Of a stretch of 61,313 nt of DNA, positions 32,524 through 41,610 are shown piece after piece (positions within the stretch are counted from its first letter, which is position 1; each line of letters opens with the position of its first letter). The notes beneath the pieces are model-generated. The model saw only the letters and a list, made by a program, of their open reading frames with translations, ran no database searches and was not told where the DNA came from. A program made the translations under genes and the position numbers. The stretch is taken from NCBI GenBank assembly GCA_964419335.1, contig CAYQOX010000030.1, positions 1 to 61,313 on the forward strand. The letters run 5' to 3'. The DNA is from CAYQOX01 sp964419335 (GTDB lineage Bacteria > Hinthialibacterota > Hinthialibacteria > Hinthialibacterales > Hinthialibacteraceae).

Positions 32524-33663
32524 CTAGCTGGCAGCGATAACCTCATCGCGCGTTTTTGTGGTATCACGCAAGAGAATGCGTTGAGGAATAACCACTTCAC
32601 GCGATTCATAGACCGGTTCATCAATAAGTTTTAGTTCTTGACGCAGCATTCGGACAATAGCATCAGCCAGCTCAGGAGCGCAAGTTGAAACCGTAGAAAG
32701 ACGTGGTTCCGAATAGCATCCCGCTTCAGAATTGCCATGGCCTATCACTTCAATATCGTTAGGAATATTCACCCCAATGGCTTTCAATCCACGAATCGCT
32801 TCCAAAACGATAATGTCGTCATAACCCACAATGGCTGTGGGAGCATTACGGCGGCGGAAAATCGACTCCAAATGGTTAAGATTAACATGCCATTCTCTAA
32901 ATAGCGATGGATTAATAACCCGCTCATCCGGTTCCCACAAATTATGCTCCTTCATCACATCTTTGTAAGCATTCCAACGTTCATGAATGGGACCAAAGTC
33001 CGACTCTGTGCCTTTAGGACCAATATAGGCAATATTTTTATGCCCTTGGCTAATGAGCATTTCTAAAGCACTCTTGGTTCCACCGTAGTAATCAGAACGA
33101 ACACAACTCCAAGGCGAAGAGATATCATCCGTCACATGCTCGCCGATAATGACCGGAATTTTGTTTTTCCCAAACAAAGAAGCCACACTCACATGCTTTT
33201 TCGGTTGAACCGGGAACCATATCATGGCTTTCAACTCTTTTTCCAAGAGCGCCCGCGCCATGTTCAGTTCCGCCTCTTCTTCCTCGGGGCAATAATTGAC
33301 AAGCAGGTGGATATCATGCTCATTACATTCATCCACCAATTCCTGCACAAGTTTTTCGGATAAAGCAAACTTGTTAGGAACCATCAAACCAACCAGGAAA
33401 GCTTCTTTTCCCGATGATGGACCTTCGTTCGTACGTTTCACGACAAAAGTGCCGCTTCCCTGACGGGAAACCAACCACCCTTGCCGTTCCAACTCCGTAA
33501 TCGCACGGGTAACCGTGCTTAAACTGAGATCGTTCTCACGCATCAATTTCTCCCGGGTGGGAAGGGGATCACCGGGTTTTAGCGTGCCGTCTTCAATGGC
33601 TTCACGAAGTTGAAACATGAGCTGTACATACTTGGGGACCCTCAAAGAATCAAAATTATTCAC
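32524..33663 (-). CDS. GntR-LacI hybrid transcriptional regulator (AraR-like)
   Basis: A 379-residue regulator. Residues 8-75 form a GntR winged helix (QLREAIEDGTLKPGDPLPTR, then STVTRAITELERQGWLVSRQ and GSGTF). Residues 88-370 are a LacI/periplasmic-binding-like effector domain (VGLMVPNKFALS, HKNIAYIGPKG, PTAIVGYDDIIVLEAIRGL, and STVSTCAPEL). This layout is that of AraR-type sugar-responsive repressors. The GTG start follows GAGGTG. It has its own terminator and lies just upstream of the glycosidase-like/nagB genes, which it may control. No operator was identified. Confidence 0.9.
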   Translation of the reverse strand: MNNFDSLRVPKYVQLMFQLREAIEDGTLKPGDPLPTREKLMRENDLSLSTVTRAITELERQGWLVSRQGSGTFVVKRTNEGPSSGKEAFLVGLMVPNKFALSEKLVQELVDECNEHDIHLLVNYCPEEEEAELNMARALLEKELKAMIWFPVQPKKHVSVASLFGKNKIPVIIGEHVTDDISSPWSCVRSDYYGGTKSALEMLISQGHKNIAYIGPKGTESDFGPIHERWNAYKDVMKEHNLWEPDERVINPSLFREWHVNLNHLESIFRRRNAPTAIVGYDDIIVLEAIRGLKAIGVNIPNDIEVIGHGNSEAGCYSEPRLSTVSTCAPELADAIVRMLRQELKLIDEPVYESREVVIPQRILLRDTTKTRDEVIAAS

Positions 33664-34180
33664 TATTCACCTCACCTTTACTAAGTTTCTAGCTTCTCAT
33701 TGATGGAATAAACCGATCTTATATTTGTGTGAACAACCATAAATCACATTTGTATATTTTGAATAGTCGATAGAACGACTCAAAAAGTTCATCGAAAAAG
33801 ATATTTATCCAGCTATAATTTTTTTAAAAAGCTTACTTGCTCCTTGGCTTTGCGGAAGGTTTATGATAAAAATGTAAAAATGTACCCCTCTATCGCTATA
33901 GAACGTTACAACAATAACTTTCTCATTTCCCTTCAACCTCCGAAAATCCCATACTTCGATTGATGAAACTTGAAATTTTTTATTTAATTCGTATTTTGGA
34001 AGGTAACACGAAATCATAAGTCTGTCATAAATAGAGAAAATATTTTTATGAAAAATCTGGTTTCTTTTTCAATCGATCCAATATCCCTAAATCCCCAATG
34101 TCAAACAACTTGAAGCATCCATCAAAAGGAAGCCCCATCCCCTACTCTCCATCACCACTCATTCTTCACCTCCCTCTCCC
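33664..34180. other. AT-rich intergenic region
   Basis: No convincing gene. A 70-residue minus frame at 33805-34017 has a plausible composition (VSSIEVWDFRRLKGNEKVIV) but no ribosome binding site and no recognised family. It may be a gene remnant. The regulator's promoter should lie near 33670-33780, but I find only weak hexamers. Confidence 0.4.
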
Positions 34181-34212
34181 AAAAAAAATCCGTCCTTGCA
34201 GGACGGATTTTT
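34181..34212. terminator. Bidirectional terminator downstream of the TPR gene
   Basis: AAAAATCCGTCCT (34184-34196) and AGGACGGATTTTT (34200-34212) form a 13-bp perfect stem with a 3-nt loop. T runs occur in both directions. Confidence 0.88.
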
Positions 34213-34269
34213 CTCTTCCTCTTCTAAAATGTTTCCTGTTTTCAATGCGCCTTTTTTACCTCTTGACGG

Positions 34270-34824
34270 CTAAACATTGACTGCATTCAGTACAAAAAAC
34301 ACAATCGCCGCAATGACCCCAAGCACAAGAAGAATGATAAGAAATTTGAGCAGAAAAGAATCTTCCTTCTTTTTTTCAAGCGTATCACTAGGAAACGCTT
34401 GCTCCCACTTGGAATCGGAAACAGGATATTGGCCAATACTTCGGCTGCGATGGACCGCTTCTTCTTGCTCTTGGCTTTCTTTCTGGGTTGCGGTGGGTGT
34501 TTCTTCTTCCTCGAGTTGCTGCTTGCGCTTTTCCTTAGCGGCCGCCGAGCGAGTGTGGCGCGTTTCCGGGGGACGTTCCGGAGAAAATTCTTTTATTCCA
34601 TCCCAAACAAGCTTGGTTTTTTGGTGATTGGGCTCGATCGCCAGCGCAATTTCATAATGATAACGGGCGTATTTGAATTGCTCCATTGCGCTATAACACA
34701 AACCTAAGTAAAAATGAATATCCGCATTCTCCTTGTCATTCTCCAAAGCAAGATAGAGGGCATCTAAAGCCTCCTCATATTGCCCCTGCTGAGCCAGATT
34801 TTTTCCTTTTTCTAAATAATCCAT
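34270..34824 (-). CDS. Tail-anchored TPR protein
   Basis: A 184-residue protein. Residues 1-72 hold two TPR units (AQQGQYEEALDALYLALE, then DIHFYLGLCYSAMEQFKYAR and YHYEIALAIEPNHQ). A charged, Gln/Glu-rich linker (about 80-155) follows. One C-terminal membrane helix (FLIILLVLGVIAAIVFFVL) leaves only a few residues outside, so the TPRs face the cytoplasm. It is a likely scaffold for protein contacts, with unknown partner. It follows the dehydrogenase gene by 49 bp on the same strand, with a purine-rich GAGAGAG before the ATG. Confidence 0.82.
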   Translation of the reverse strand: MDYLEKGKNLAQQGQYEEALDALYLALENDKENADIHFYLGLCYSAMEQFKYARYHYEIALAIEPNHQKTKLVWDGIKEFSPERPPETRHTRSAAAKEKRKQQLEEEETPTATQKESQEQEEAVHRSRSIGQYPVSDSKWEQAFPSDTLEKKKEDSFLLKFLIILLVLGVIAAIVFFVLNAVNV

Positions 34825-34873
34825 GATTTGCTCTCTCTGTTGAACAGCGGTCCACGCTGAGTTGATCCTTCAT

Positions 34874-35857
34874 TCACTGATTCCAGACTTCAGGATTCAC
34901 AAGGTTCTCGGGTTTCTTCCCTTTCAAACAGGCGATGATGTTTTCCGCACACATTTCCGCCATTCTGCTTCGCGTTTCGAAAGTAGCGCTGCCAATGTGA
35001 GGACACAAAACCGTGTTGGGCAAAGTGATCAGTTCAGGATGAACCTGAGGCTCTTCCTCAAACACATCTAATCCCGCCGCAAAGATCCAACCCTGCTTCA
35101 ACGCCTTCACCAAGGCCGCTTCATCGACAATGGGTCCCCGGGCGCTATTCACAAGAACCGCGCTGGATTTCATCTTCTGCAGTTCATTCTCTCCAATTAA
35201 ATGCCGCGTTTCTTGCGTTAAAGGTACATGTATACTAACAAAATCACTTTGTCCAAGGAGTTCATCCAAATCCGTATATCGCGCTTCGTAAGGATACGCA
35301 TTTTCGAATTCTTTATCTCTCTCTTGATTGGTATAAAGGATGCTCATCCCAAACGCGGCCGCCCGCGAAGCAAAGGCTTTCCCGATTCGCCCCAAACCAA
35401 TCACCCCTAAGGTCTTTCCGCTTATCTCTTGTCCCAAAAAGAGTTGCGGTCCCCAGCCGGTAAATTTTCCTTGACGCAGGTAATGATCCGATTCAACGAT
35501 CCGGCGGGCGGCAGAGAACAGCAACGCCCAAGCCAGGTCCGCCGTCGCCGCCGTCAATACCCCTGGCGTATTGGTGATCGCGATACCCCGACGCGTGGCT
35601 TCGTTCACATCGATGTTGTTGAAACCCACAGCGTAATTAGCAAATATCTTCGCTCTATTAGCCTGATCAAAAACTTCCCCATCGATGCTCTCCGTCAATA
35701 TACACAAAATCCCATCCCGGTCCTTCACCTTTTCTAACAAAATCTCTCTGGGGATCGCCTGCTCTTCAGGATAAACCTCGTAAGAAATCCCCGCTTCCTC
35801 CAATTTCTCAAAAGCGGCTTTGGGCAAAGGACGAGTGACATATACCTGTGCGGTCAT
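34874..35857 (-). CDS. D-isomer-specific 2-hydroxyacid dehydrogenase (glyoxylate/hydroxypyruvate reductase type)
   Basis: A 327-residue NAD(P)-dependent dehydrogenase. The nucleotide-binding motif is GVIGLGRIGKAFASRAAAFG (about residue 150). The catalytic Arg is in NSARGPIVDE, the Glu in FEEEPQVHPEL and the His in CPHIGSATFETR. Length and motif spacing match glyoxylate/hydroxypyruvate reductases, which reduce glyoxylate or hydroxypyruvate to glycolate or glycerate. The exact substrate cannot be fixed by sequence. GGAGG is 8 bp from the ATG. Confidence 0.9.
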   Translation of the reverse strand: MTAQVYVTRPLPKAAFEKLEEAGISYEVYPEEQAIPREILLEKVKDRDGILCILTESIDGEVFDQANRAKIFANYAVGFNNIDVNEATRRGIAITNTPGVLTAATADLAWALLFSAARRIVESDHYLRQGKFTGWGPQLFLGQEISGKTLGVIGLGRIGKAFASRAAAFGMSILYTNQERDKEFENAYPYEARYTDLDELLGQSDFVSIHVPLTQETRHLIGENELQKMKSSAVLVNSARGPIVDEAALVKALKQGWIFAAGLDVFEEEPQVHPELITLPNTVLCPHIGSATFETRSRMAEMCAENIIACLKGKKPENLVNPEVWNQ

Positions 35858-36050
35858 GGATGAATCCTCCGTTTCACGTCTTTATTATATAGTGGAATGC
35901 TTCGTTTAAAAAACGTTCTCTACTCTTTCTATCTTGTTTAGAGAACCAATAACCATCGATGCTCACCATGGATCAAACCTCTTCCAAAGAAGCCATAGTT
36001 TATCACGGGTTAGGAATGTGAAACAGTTTTACTCAAAGGCGGGAGGGAAA

Positions 36051-37061
36051 TTAATCTTGCCGTTGGTCAATACGATAAATACTCTTACGTTCAGCACTGT
36101 TTTTTGAAATGGTTTTGGAGAATTCCTTCATTTCCGTGGCCAATTCAGTCATCACCAGATAATTTTGTATCTTGCGAGATTGATTCGAGACCACCCCAAT
36201 CGATACCGTCATGAGGGGAAAGCGTTGCGTCTCCCCCTGCCGGTTTTCCGAATCGATATAACCTTTTTCCATATCTTCCTCATCATATTGCAGCGGGATC
36301 AACGCATCGAAACTCTGGGTGACATAGTTGCAAATGGGATGAATACGATCATAATCGTTGATTAAGACAAAATCATCGCCGCCAATATGCCCCACAAAAT
36401 CCCCCTTCTTCCCATAAATGCTAATACTTTCATTAAGAATCGTCGCCAAAATCCGAATGACGTTATCCCCTCGGGAATAACCATAATGATCATTGAAAGC
36501 CTTGAAATAATCCAAATCCACATAGCACATCGCGAAAGGATCCTCGCTTTTTAGACGCTTGGTCGTCTGCTCCTCAATGTAAATCGCCCCCGGTAATCCT
36601 GTTAGTGGATTCGAAACCTGAAGCCGAATGTTGCGGCGCACACTGGTGTGTATACGAGCCGCCAGGATCTGCGGCGGAAAAGGTTTTACAACGTAATCTT
36701 CTGCACCCGCTTCCAAAGAACGTATCTCCCGGGATAAGTCGCGATTGCCAATAATAATCACGATCGGCATCGTGTAAGTTAAAGGATTTTCTTTCAACTT
36801 GTTGGTCAGGGTAATCGCCTCTTCCCCTGTGACATCAATATCCAGCAGCAATACATCGGGGATATCGGCTAGGATATGCTCGTTCAACCTTTTGGTATTT
36901 TCCCAGCATTCAATCACATACCCCAAATCACGCAGATAATTCAAATATTCCTGCTCATATTGAGGGAATCCGGCAGCTACCATGGTTCTTGGTTTTTCCA
37001 ATTTTTGATTTTCTTTGGAAACCATATGGGGGGTAAGATTGGCCTTAATTTCATAAACCAT
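36051..37061 (-). CDS. REC-GGDEF diguanylate cyclase with degenerate receiver
   Basis: A 336-residue protein. Residues about 25-145 form a response-regulator receiver fold with the phospho-acceptor site in VLLLDIDVTG and the lysine in YVVKPFPPQ. The N-terminal acidic pair that binds Mg (normally VDD) is replaced by RTMVAAGFP, so normal phosphorylation is doubtful. Residues about 155-330 form the GGDEF domain with NPLTGLPG, CYVDLDYFKAFNDHYGYSRG and active-site GGDDF. The inhibitory RxxD is absent (GKKGD). It should make c-di-GMP. An upstream ATG (37124) extends the frame by 21 residues without a ribosome binding site. The 37061 start is preferred but also weakly supported. Confidence 0.85.
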   Translation of the reverse strand: MVYEIKANLTPHMVSKENQKLEKPRTMVAAGFPQYEQEYLNYLRDLGYVIECWENTKRLNEHILADIPDVLLLDIDVTGEEAITLTNKLKENPLTYTMPIVIIIGNRDLSREIRSLEAGAEDYVVKPFPPQILAARIHTSVRRNIRLQVSNPLTGLPGAIYIEEQTTKRLKSEDPFAMCYVDLDYFKAFNDHYGYSRGDNVIRILATILNESISIYGKKGDFVGHIGGDDFVLINDYDRIHPICNYVTQSFDALIPLQYDEEDMEKGYIDSENRQGETQRFPLMTVSIGVVSNQSRKIQNYLVMTELATEMKEFSKTISKNSAERKSIYRIDQRQD

Positions 37062-37452
37062 GGTTATTCGCTCTTCTATACGTATAATAGACAAACAATA
37101 CAGGATGTCTCTTCTCAGATGCAAATAAAACGTGAAGGGTTAACTACGGAAGACTGTCATGCTTGCTATGAAATGGATTGTTACACAGAAAAAACTAAAA
37201 AACAATGCCAAAAATTATTCTTTCGAATCATTTTATCGATTTTTTTTGTGTCTATTAAGCCGCAGAATACGATAAACATACATACGCATCCAACAGAAAA
37301 ACAAATTTTTCAACAAAACATGATACTTTTTTTACTAGTATACGCTATGAGGAAAGAAATTACTAGGTATTCAACAAATCACGAATACAAATGCCAACTT
37401 ATGCTCGCTTTTCTTAATAATTTTTACATTCTGACAAATTATTTATTTATCC
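37062..37452. other. AT-rich intergenic region
   Basis: It lies between the GGDEF gene start and the end of the Agl23-NHL gene. I see no gene, convincing promoter or terminator. A plus-strand frame running through here into the GGDEF gene has neither ribosome binding site nor protein-like composition. Confidence 0.5.
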
Positions 37453-40400
37453 CTATGGAAACCGGGCTTTTACAATCCGATGATTCCGACTATCAGCAAT
37501 ATAAAGGACCCCATTCGAATCCACCGTAATGCCCTTGGGTCGTCGGAATTTTCCAGGTTGGGTCCCCGACCCCCCTGCTCGCTGAATATCATTCTCGCTA
37601 GGCCCAAAACGGTAGATTGCATCAGCGGTAGAATCCGTAACATACACGTTGCGGCGATTATCCACCGCTACATAAGGCTCGATAAATTGCATTGGAAGAT
37701 CCTCGGTCGAACGCCATCCGTAGACATTCCACTGCCGAACAAATTGGCCATTTTGCCGATAAGCCGCCACCCGGCGTCCTCCCACATCGCAAACGTAGAG
37801 CAACCCATCAGGACCCATCGTGATTCCCACCGGTTCGTTCAAATCGCCTTTGACAACCGCACCTTGAAATTCTCCCTCAGGAGAAAATTTGACGATTCGA
37901 TGGTTGCCGGTATCCGATACATACAAACTCCCATCCGAAGCAACCGTAAGCCCTCGGGGAGAATAAAAATACTCATTCCCAGTGGGGCGAAGCGATTTAA
38001 GAAAGTCGCCATTCGGGCCAAAGTGATGGATACGGCCAAATTGTTGCCACCAAGTGTCGGTAATATAGATCGAGCCATCCGGCGCCACATCGATCCCGCC
38101 ATTCGGCCCCCCATGCATCGAGACTTCGAAATGGCCGGATTCATTCCCGGGACCACCGAAATAACCTTGGTATTCCAAGGTTTCGGTATCAAAAGCTTGC
38201 ACTCGACCATTGAGCGCGTCGAGCACATACAAGGTGCCCTCATCCGTAGATAATGTGACACCCCGCGGTTCGCGAAACTGCCCCGGCTCACTGCCCTGAG
38301 TCCCAATCATTTCCATTACATTGAGGTTGATCATTGGATTATTAAATCCCTCAGGAACCTCCGGTGCACCGACCGGCTCATGCAGCGGCTGTTTAGCATA
38401 AAAGTTCACATTCGTCGATCCTAGATTCCCCCATACTTCCCGATACAGGACATAGTTCCACAACGCACCCCATACTTTATCCTGCGATTGATTTCGATAA
38501 TAATCGAACGGGAAAATGACTTTGAAAGAAGACAAGTTCTTGGTTTCATACGCCCACCACACCCGGTGGGGCACTTTCCGGCGAATATACTTCCCATCCG
38601 ACCAACCCTTCATACGTTCAACAATATTTGCATTATCATCTACGATAACATAGGGAATCCCTTCGCGAGGTACATTAGAAGTGGGCACCACTTTATAATG
38701 ACGAAGGTACCAGTAATACGGCCATTGAGCGGTGCCTTGCAGGGCGGCGAGGGTTTTCTTGCGATCCTCTGGCGTGGGAGGACAATACTCCGCCCCTAGT
38801 TTTTGTGCTCCCTCTATCATTTCTTCCGCGATATGCTTCACCCCGTGGTCTGACTGGGTATACACCAAGGTTTCCCGGGGATCATCACTGCGGTAGAAAT
38901 TCAAAAGCATCGTGGTGCGCACTTCGTAAACGGCAAGTACGCCGATGATGATGGCAAGGATCACCCGCAGAGCATTTATATTAAGACGCTTCCACAAATC
39001 ACCAAGAAACGTCCCCGCCAAAATCGCCAAGGGCAAGGCCTGGTGAACCAGGAGCCAAGGCACTTTCTCTTCCAACATGGCGTAAATCAATACAGACAAC
39101 AGCGTCCAATAAATCAGGAATATACGTAATCCATCAGGTCGGAGAGATGATTCCGGCTTCTGAGAGGCTTCCGGTTTTTCCTCTTCGAAGCCGGGAGGCA
39201 CAAAGGAAAACGAGGTAATCAGATATTTACTTACAACAATCACCCCGGCAATACAAAGAGAGAGAAACAAATATAAATAGGTATTAAACGCAGTCGGACT
39301 CGCATCATGCAAAATCGACCAATAAACCGCAACCACTCCCTGGATCGCGATAAGCATCGCGATCCCATACACCCAACCTAAACCACAAAGAATATAAATC
39401 ACAAACGCCAACACGCCAAAAATCACTGGTAACAGTTCATAAATAATCAAACGCGGCAGGAAGTAATCCGGCGCCCCGGTGATCCGTGGTTCGAACTGCT
39501 GCCCCATCCAGTATAAAAGATAATCCACCGTACCCGATTTCATCCCCACGGGATTGTTCCCCATAGTGGTGAAGAGCACAGAATAAAGCGCAAAAAAGAT
39601 AAACAAACACCCAAGAACCGTACCATTGTTGCGGGCGATGCGCTTGATAAGCGAATCTTGAGGTTTTTTGGTACGCGACCACCGTTGGATTACGGCGAAA
39701 AGGGTAAAAAGCAGAGCCACCGCTATCAAAGATGATATCACCCACAACGGGATAATTTTTCCATGCTGGGCCAGAAATTCATCCCAGGTTGTACGCAATA
39801 CATTGATATTAAAATGATCCGCCGTGCCCCTGAGCTGATTCGAGCGATCCTTAAACGCCTCCTGATGCGAGACGTAATAAACCAACGAGAACGCGGCACA
39901 GGAAAAAACCGCGTATAAACTCAACACTTTCACAAAGGGATTGCGCTCCACAAAAATCTTATAAAGCGCATTCTTCGAACCCTGCAATTGATGGCGTATC
40001 GAAGTCAGCGACAAGGGATTGGGCGATTCCTCCGGATAAGGCTTGTTCTTCCATCCTTCACGTAGAAGGTAATAAATACCATAAAAAACAATATAAGACC
40101 CCAAGATGAAGCCGGTCATATACGAGTTTTCCTTGCACGTATACATCAAGGCAAGGAAAAAGGTCATCCAAAGCAATTTGCTATTCTTCCGCGTATGGAG
40201 ATAATCCAGACCAAATACAAGAATTCCCATCGCCATCGCCCCCATATAAACATCATTTCGGGCAAAGCGGGAAAAATAGGTCAGCGTGGGCGAGATTGAA
40301 ACTAGCAGTAAAGCGAATATAGCGCTGGTGGTTCCAATATAAGGACGTAAGCGCCACACGAAATAGAGCATCAGGATACCAAAGGAAACAAAAGGCAAAC

Positions 40401-40665
40401 GCGCCGTAAAATCATTATCCCCAAAGAGCAAGAAAAAGAGTGCCCCGTAATGATAGAGAAACGGGCCATGATAGGTAGGATCATACTTATACCTGTCGAC
40501 ATCCCCTGTATAAAGTTGATAGCTGTAATAGGCATGGATCGATTCATCATGATGGAAGGCCATGCGATCGAGGACAAACAGACGAACAAAGAGGCCAAAG
40601 GCGACAATCAATGCCACCGTTAAACCTAACTTTGTTATCGTAATCGTATCATTGCGCGATTGCAT
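37453..40665 (-). CDS. Agl23/TIGR03663-like polytopic membrane protein fused to NHL repeats
   Basis: A 1070-residue fusion. The N-terminal 580 residues are a multi-pass membrane protein of the GT39/PMT-like superfamily, best matching the TIGR03663 group (flippase-associated Agl23). It has RMAFHHDESIHAYYSYQLY in the first loop (with the D-E pair typical of lipid-linked-sugar transferases), YDPTYHGPFLYHYGALFFL and RFARNDVYMGA. A periplasmic domain follows, then about six NHL repeats from residue 777 (EPRGVTLSTDEGTLYVLDAL, SPRGLTVASDGSLYVSDTGN, RPKGITVDSNGVLYIADSRN), predicted to form a propeller. ATG 40665 is chosen for GGGAG 8 bp upstream. A role in glycan transfer is inferred from the fold. 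Confidence 0.83.
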   Translation of the reverse strand: MQSRNDTITITKLGLTVALIVAFGLFVRLFVLDRMAFHHDESIHAYYSYQLYTGDVDRYKYDPTYHGPFLYHYGALFFLLFGDNDFTARLPFVSFGILMLYFVWRLRPYIGTTSAIFALLLVSISPTLTYFSRFARNDVYMGAMAMGILVFGLDYLHTRKNSKLLWMTFFLALMYTCKENSYMTGFILGSYIVFYGIYYLLREGWKNKPYPEESPNPLSLTSIRHQLQGSKNALYKIFVERNPFVKVLSLYAVFSCAAFSLVYYVSHQEAFKDRSNQLRGTADHFNINVLRTTWDEFLAQHGKIIPLWVISSLIAVALLFTLFAVIQRWSRTKKPQDSLIKRIARNNGTVLGCLFIFFALYSVLFTTMGNNPVGMKSGTVDYLLYWMGQQFEPRITGAPDYFLPRLIIYELLPVIFGVLAFVIYILCGLGWVYGIAMLIAIQGVVAVYWSILHDASPTAFNTYLYLFLSLCIAGVIVVSKYLITSFSFVPPGFEEEKPEASQKPESSLRPDGLRIFLIYWTLLSVLIYAMLEEKVPWLLVHQALPLAILAGTFLGDLWKRLNINALRVILAIIIGVLAVYEVRTTMLLNFYRSDDPRETLVYTQSDHGVKHIAEEMIEGAQKLGAEYCPPTPEDRKKTLAALQGTAQWPYYWYLRHYKVVPTSNVPREGIPYVIVDDNANIVERMKGWSDGKYIRRKVPHRVWWAYETKNLSSFKVIFPFDYYRNQSQDKVWGALWNYVLYREVWGNLGSTNVNFYAKQPLHEPVGAPEVPEGFNNPMINLNVMEMIGTQGSEPGQFREPRGVTLSTDEGTLYVLDALNGRVQAFDTETLEYQGYFGGPGNESGHFEVSMHGGPNGGIDVAPDGSIYITDTWWQQFGRIHHFGPNGDFLKSLRPTGNEYFYSPRGLTVASDGSLYVSDTGNHRIVKFSPEGEFQGAVVKGDLNEPVGITMGPDGLLYVCDVGGRRVAAYRQNGQFVRQWNVYGWRSTEDLPMQFIEPYVAVDNRRNVYVTDSTADAIYRFGPSENDIQRAGGSGTQPGKFRRPKGITVDSNGVLYIADSRNHRIVKARFP

Positions 40666-40866
40666 ATATCTTTCTCCCAGGAACCAAGGTGCATTTTTTA
40701 TAATATATAAATCAATACCGTTTTCGCCCACAAAATGGTGAGCTCATTTTTGTGTAGAAGCAGGCTTTTGTCCAGAGTTGATTCTCATAGTCACGTTTAT
40801 TAAGCCATTCTCTTTCGATAACGGGTTCCAGAAACAATAGGTTATCCTGCGAACTCTATCGGCATC

Positions 40867-41517
40867 CTACTGATTCTCCGGCAAATATTCCTTTAGCGGG
40901 CATTCCTCACAGCGAGGAGTTTTACGGCAATAGTGGCTTCCAACCGCCACGATTTGGGCGTGAAAATCCTTGTATAAATCCAAATCCGCCTCGAGGCGAT
41001 CGCTGAAATATTCCCGCATCGCCTCATAGTCCACCTCTTCGGGAAACCACCCATGGCGTGTTCCCACCCGGTAGGTATACAGATCGACCACAAAAGATAA
41101 ATGATCTCCCCCATACAGCAGGATTGAATCCGCCGTTTCCGCCCCGATCCCTTTCACCCCGAGAAGTTTCTCCCGTAATCCTACGGTCTCTTCGGCAAAC
41201 ATCCGCTTAAGGCTGCCGCGATATTCCTTGCGCAAAAAATGAAGAAACGCTTTGATCTTTTTCGCCTTCTGGTTGTAATATCCCGAGGGACGGATCAATT
41301 GCGCGAGCCGCTCTTCGGGAAGCATAGAAAGGGCTTTATAAGAGAGCAAACCTTTCGCTTTTAAATTCTGTATCGCTTTTTCTACATTATTCCAGTTGGT
41401 GTTTTGGGTCAGAATCGCACCTATGACAATTTCAAAAGCCGAATTTCCCGGCCACCATCCACGATGCCCGAAATGCTTCAACAAAGTCTGATAGATTTCA
41501 TGCAGATCCACATTCAT
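40867..41517 (-). CDS. Endonuclease III-family DNA glycosylase, MagIII-like
   Basis: A 216-residue HhH-GPD base-excision enzyme. The helix-hairpin-helix reads LGVKGIGAETADSILLYGG. The catalytic Asp is in FVVDLYTYRVGTRHGW. The lysine that makes Nth a bifunctional lyase is a glutamate here (GAETA), and the wording VKGIGxETADSIL matches 3-methyladenine glycosylase III (MagIII) more than Nth. The C-terminal cysteine loop has only three cysteines in view (YCRKTPRCEECPL), so a 4Fe-4S cluster is uncertain. No good ribosome binding site precedes the ATG. Confidence 0.82.
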   Translation of the reverse strand: MNVDLHEIYQTLLKHFGHRGWWPGNSAFEIVIGAILTQNTNWNNVEKAIQNLKAKGLLSYKALSMLPEERLAQLIRPSGYYNQKAKKIKAFLHFLRKEYRGSLKRMFAEETVGLREKLLGVKGIGAETADSILLYGGDHLSFVVDLYTYRVGTRHGWFPEEVDYEAMREYFSDRLEADLDLYKDFHAQIVAVGSHYCRKTPRCEECPLKEYLPENQ

Positions 41518-41553
41518 AGGAGAGAATCATAGAACAGAGCTCTAAGAAAAGCC

Positions 41554-41584
41554 AAGGGGTGTGAGAATCTCTCCCACACCCCTT
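41554..41584 (-). terminator. Terminator of the alpha-2-macroglobulin gene
   Basis: AAGGGGTGTG (41554-41563) pairs with CACACCCCTT (41575-41584). On the minus strand it is followed by a short T run after GGC. Confidence 0.65.
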
Positions 41585-41610
41585 CTTCACTTATTCCTAT
41601 AGGAATAAAC

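Noticed and set aside
33805..34017. Small minus-strand gene of 70 codons
   Set aside because: There is no ribosome binding site and no recognisable family, and it lies in AT-rich DNA. It is mentioned only in the intergenic entry.
36876..37529. Plus-strand frame of 217 codons
   Set aside because: It overlaps the GGDEF gene antisense and then runs through AT-rich non-coding DNA, with no ribosome binding site or domain pattern.
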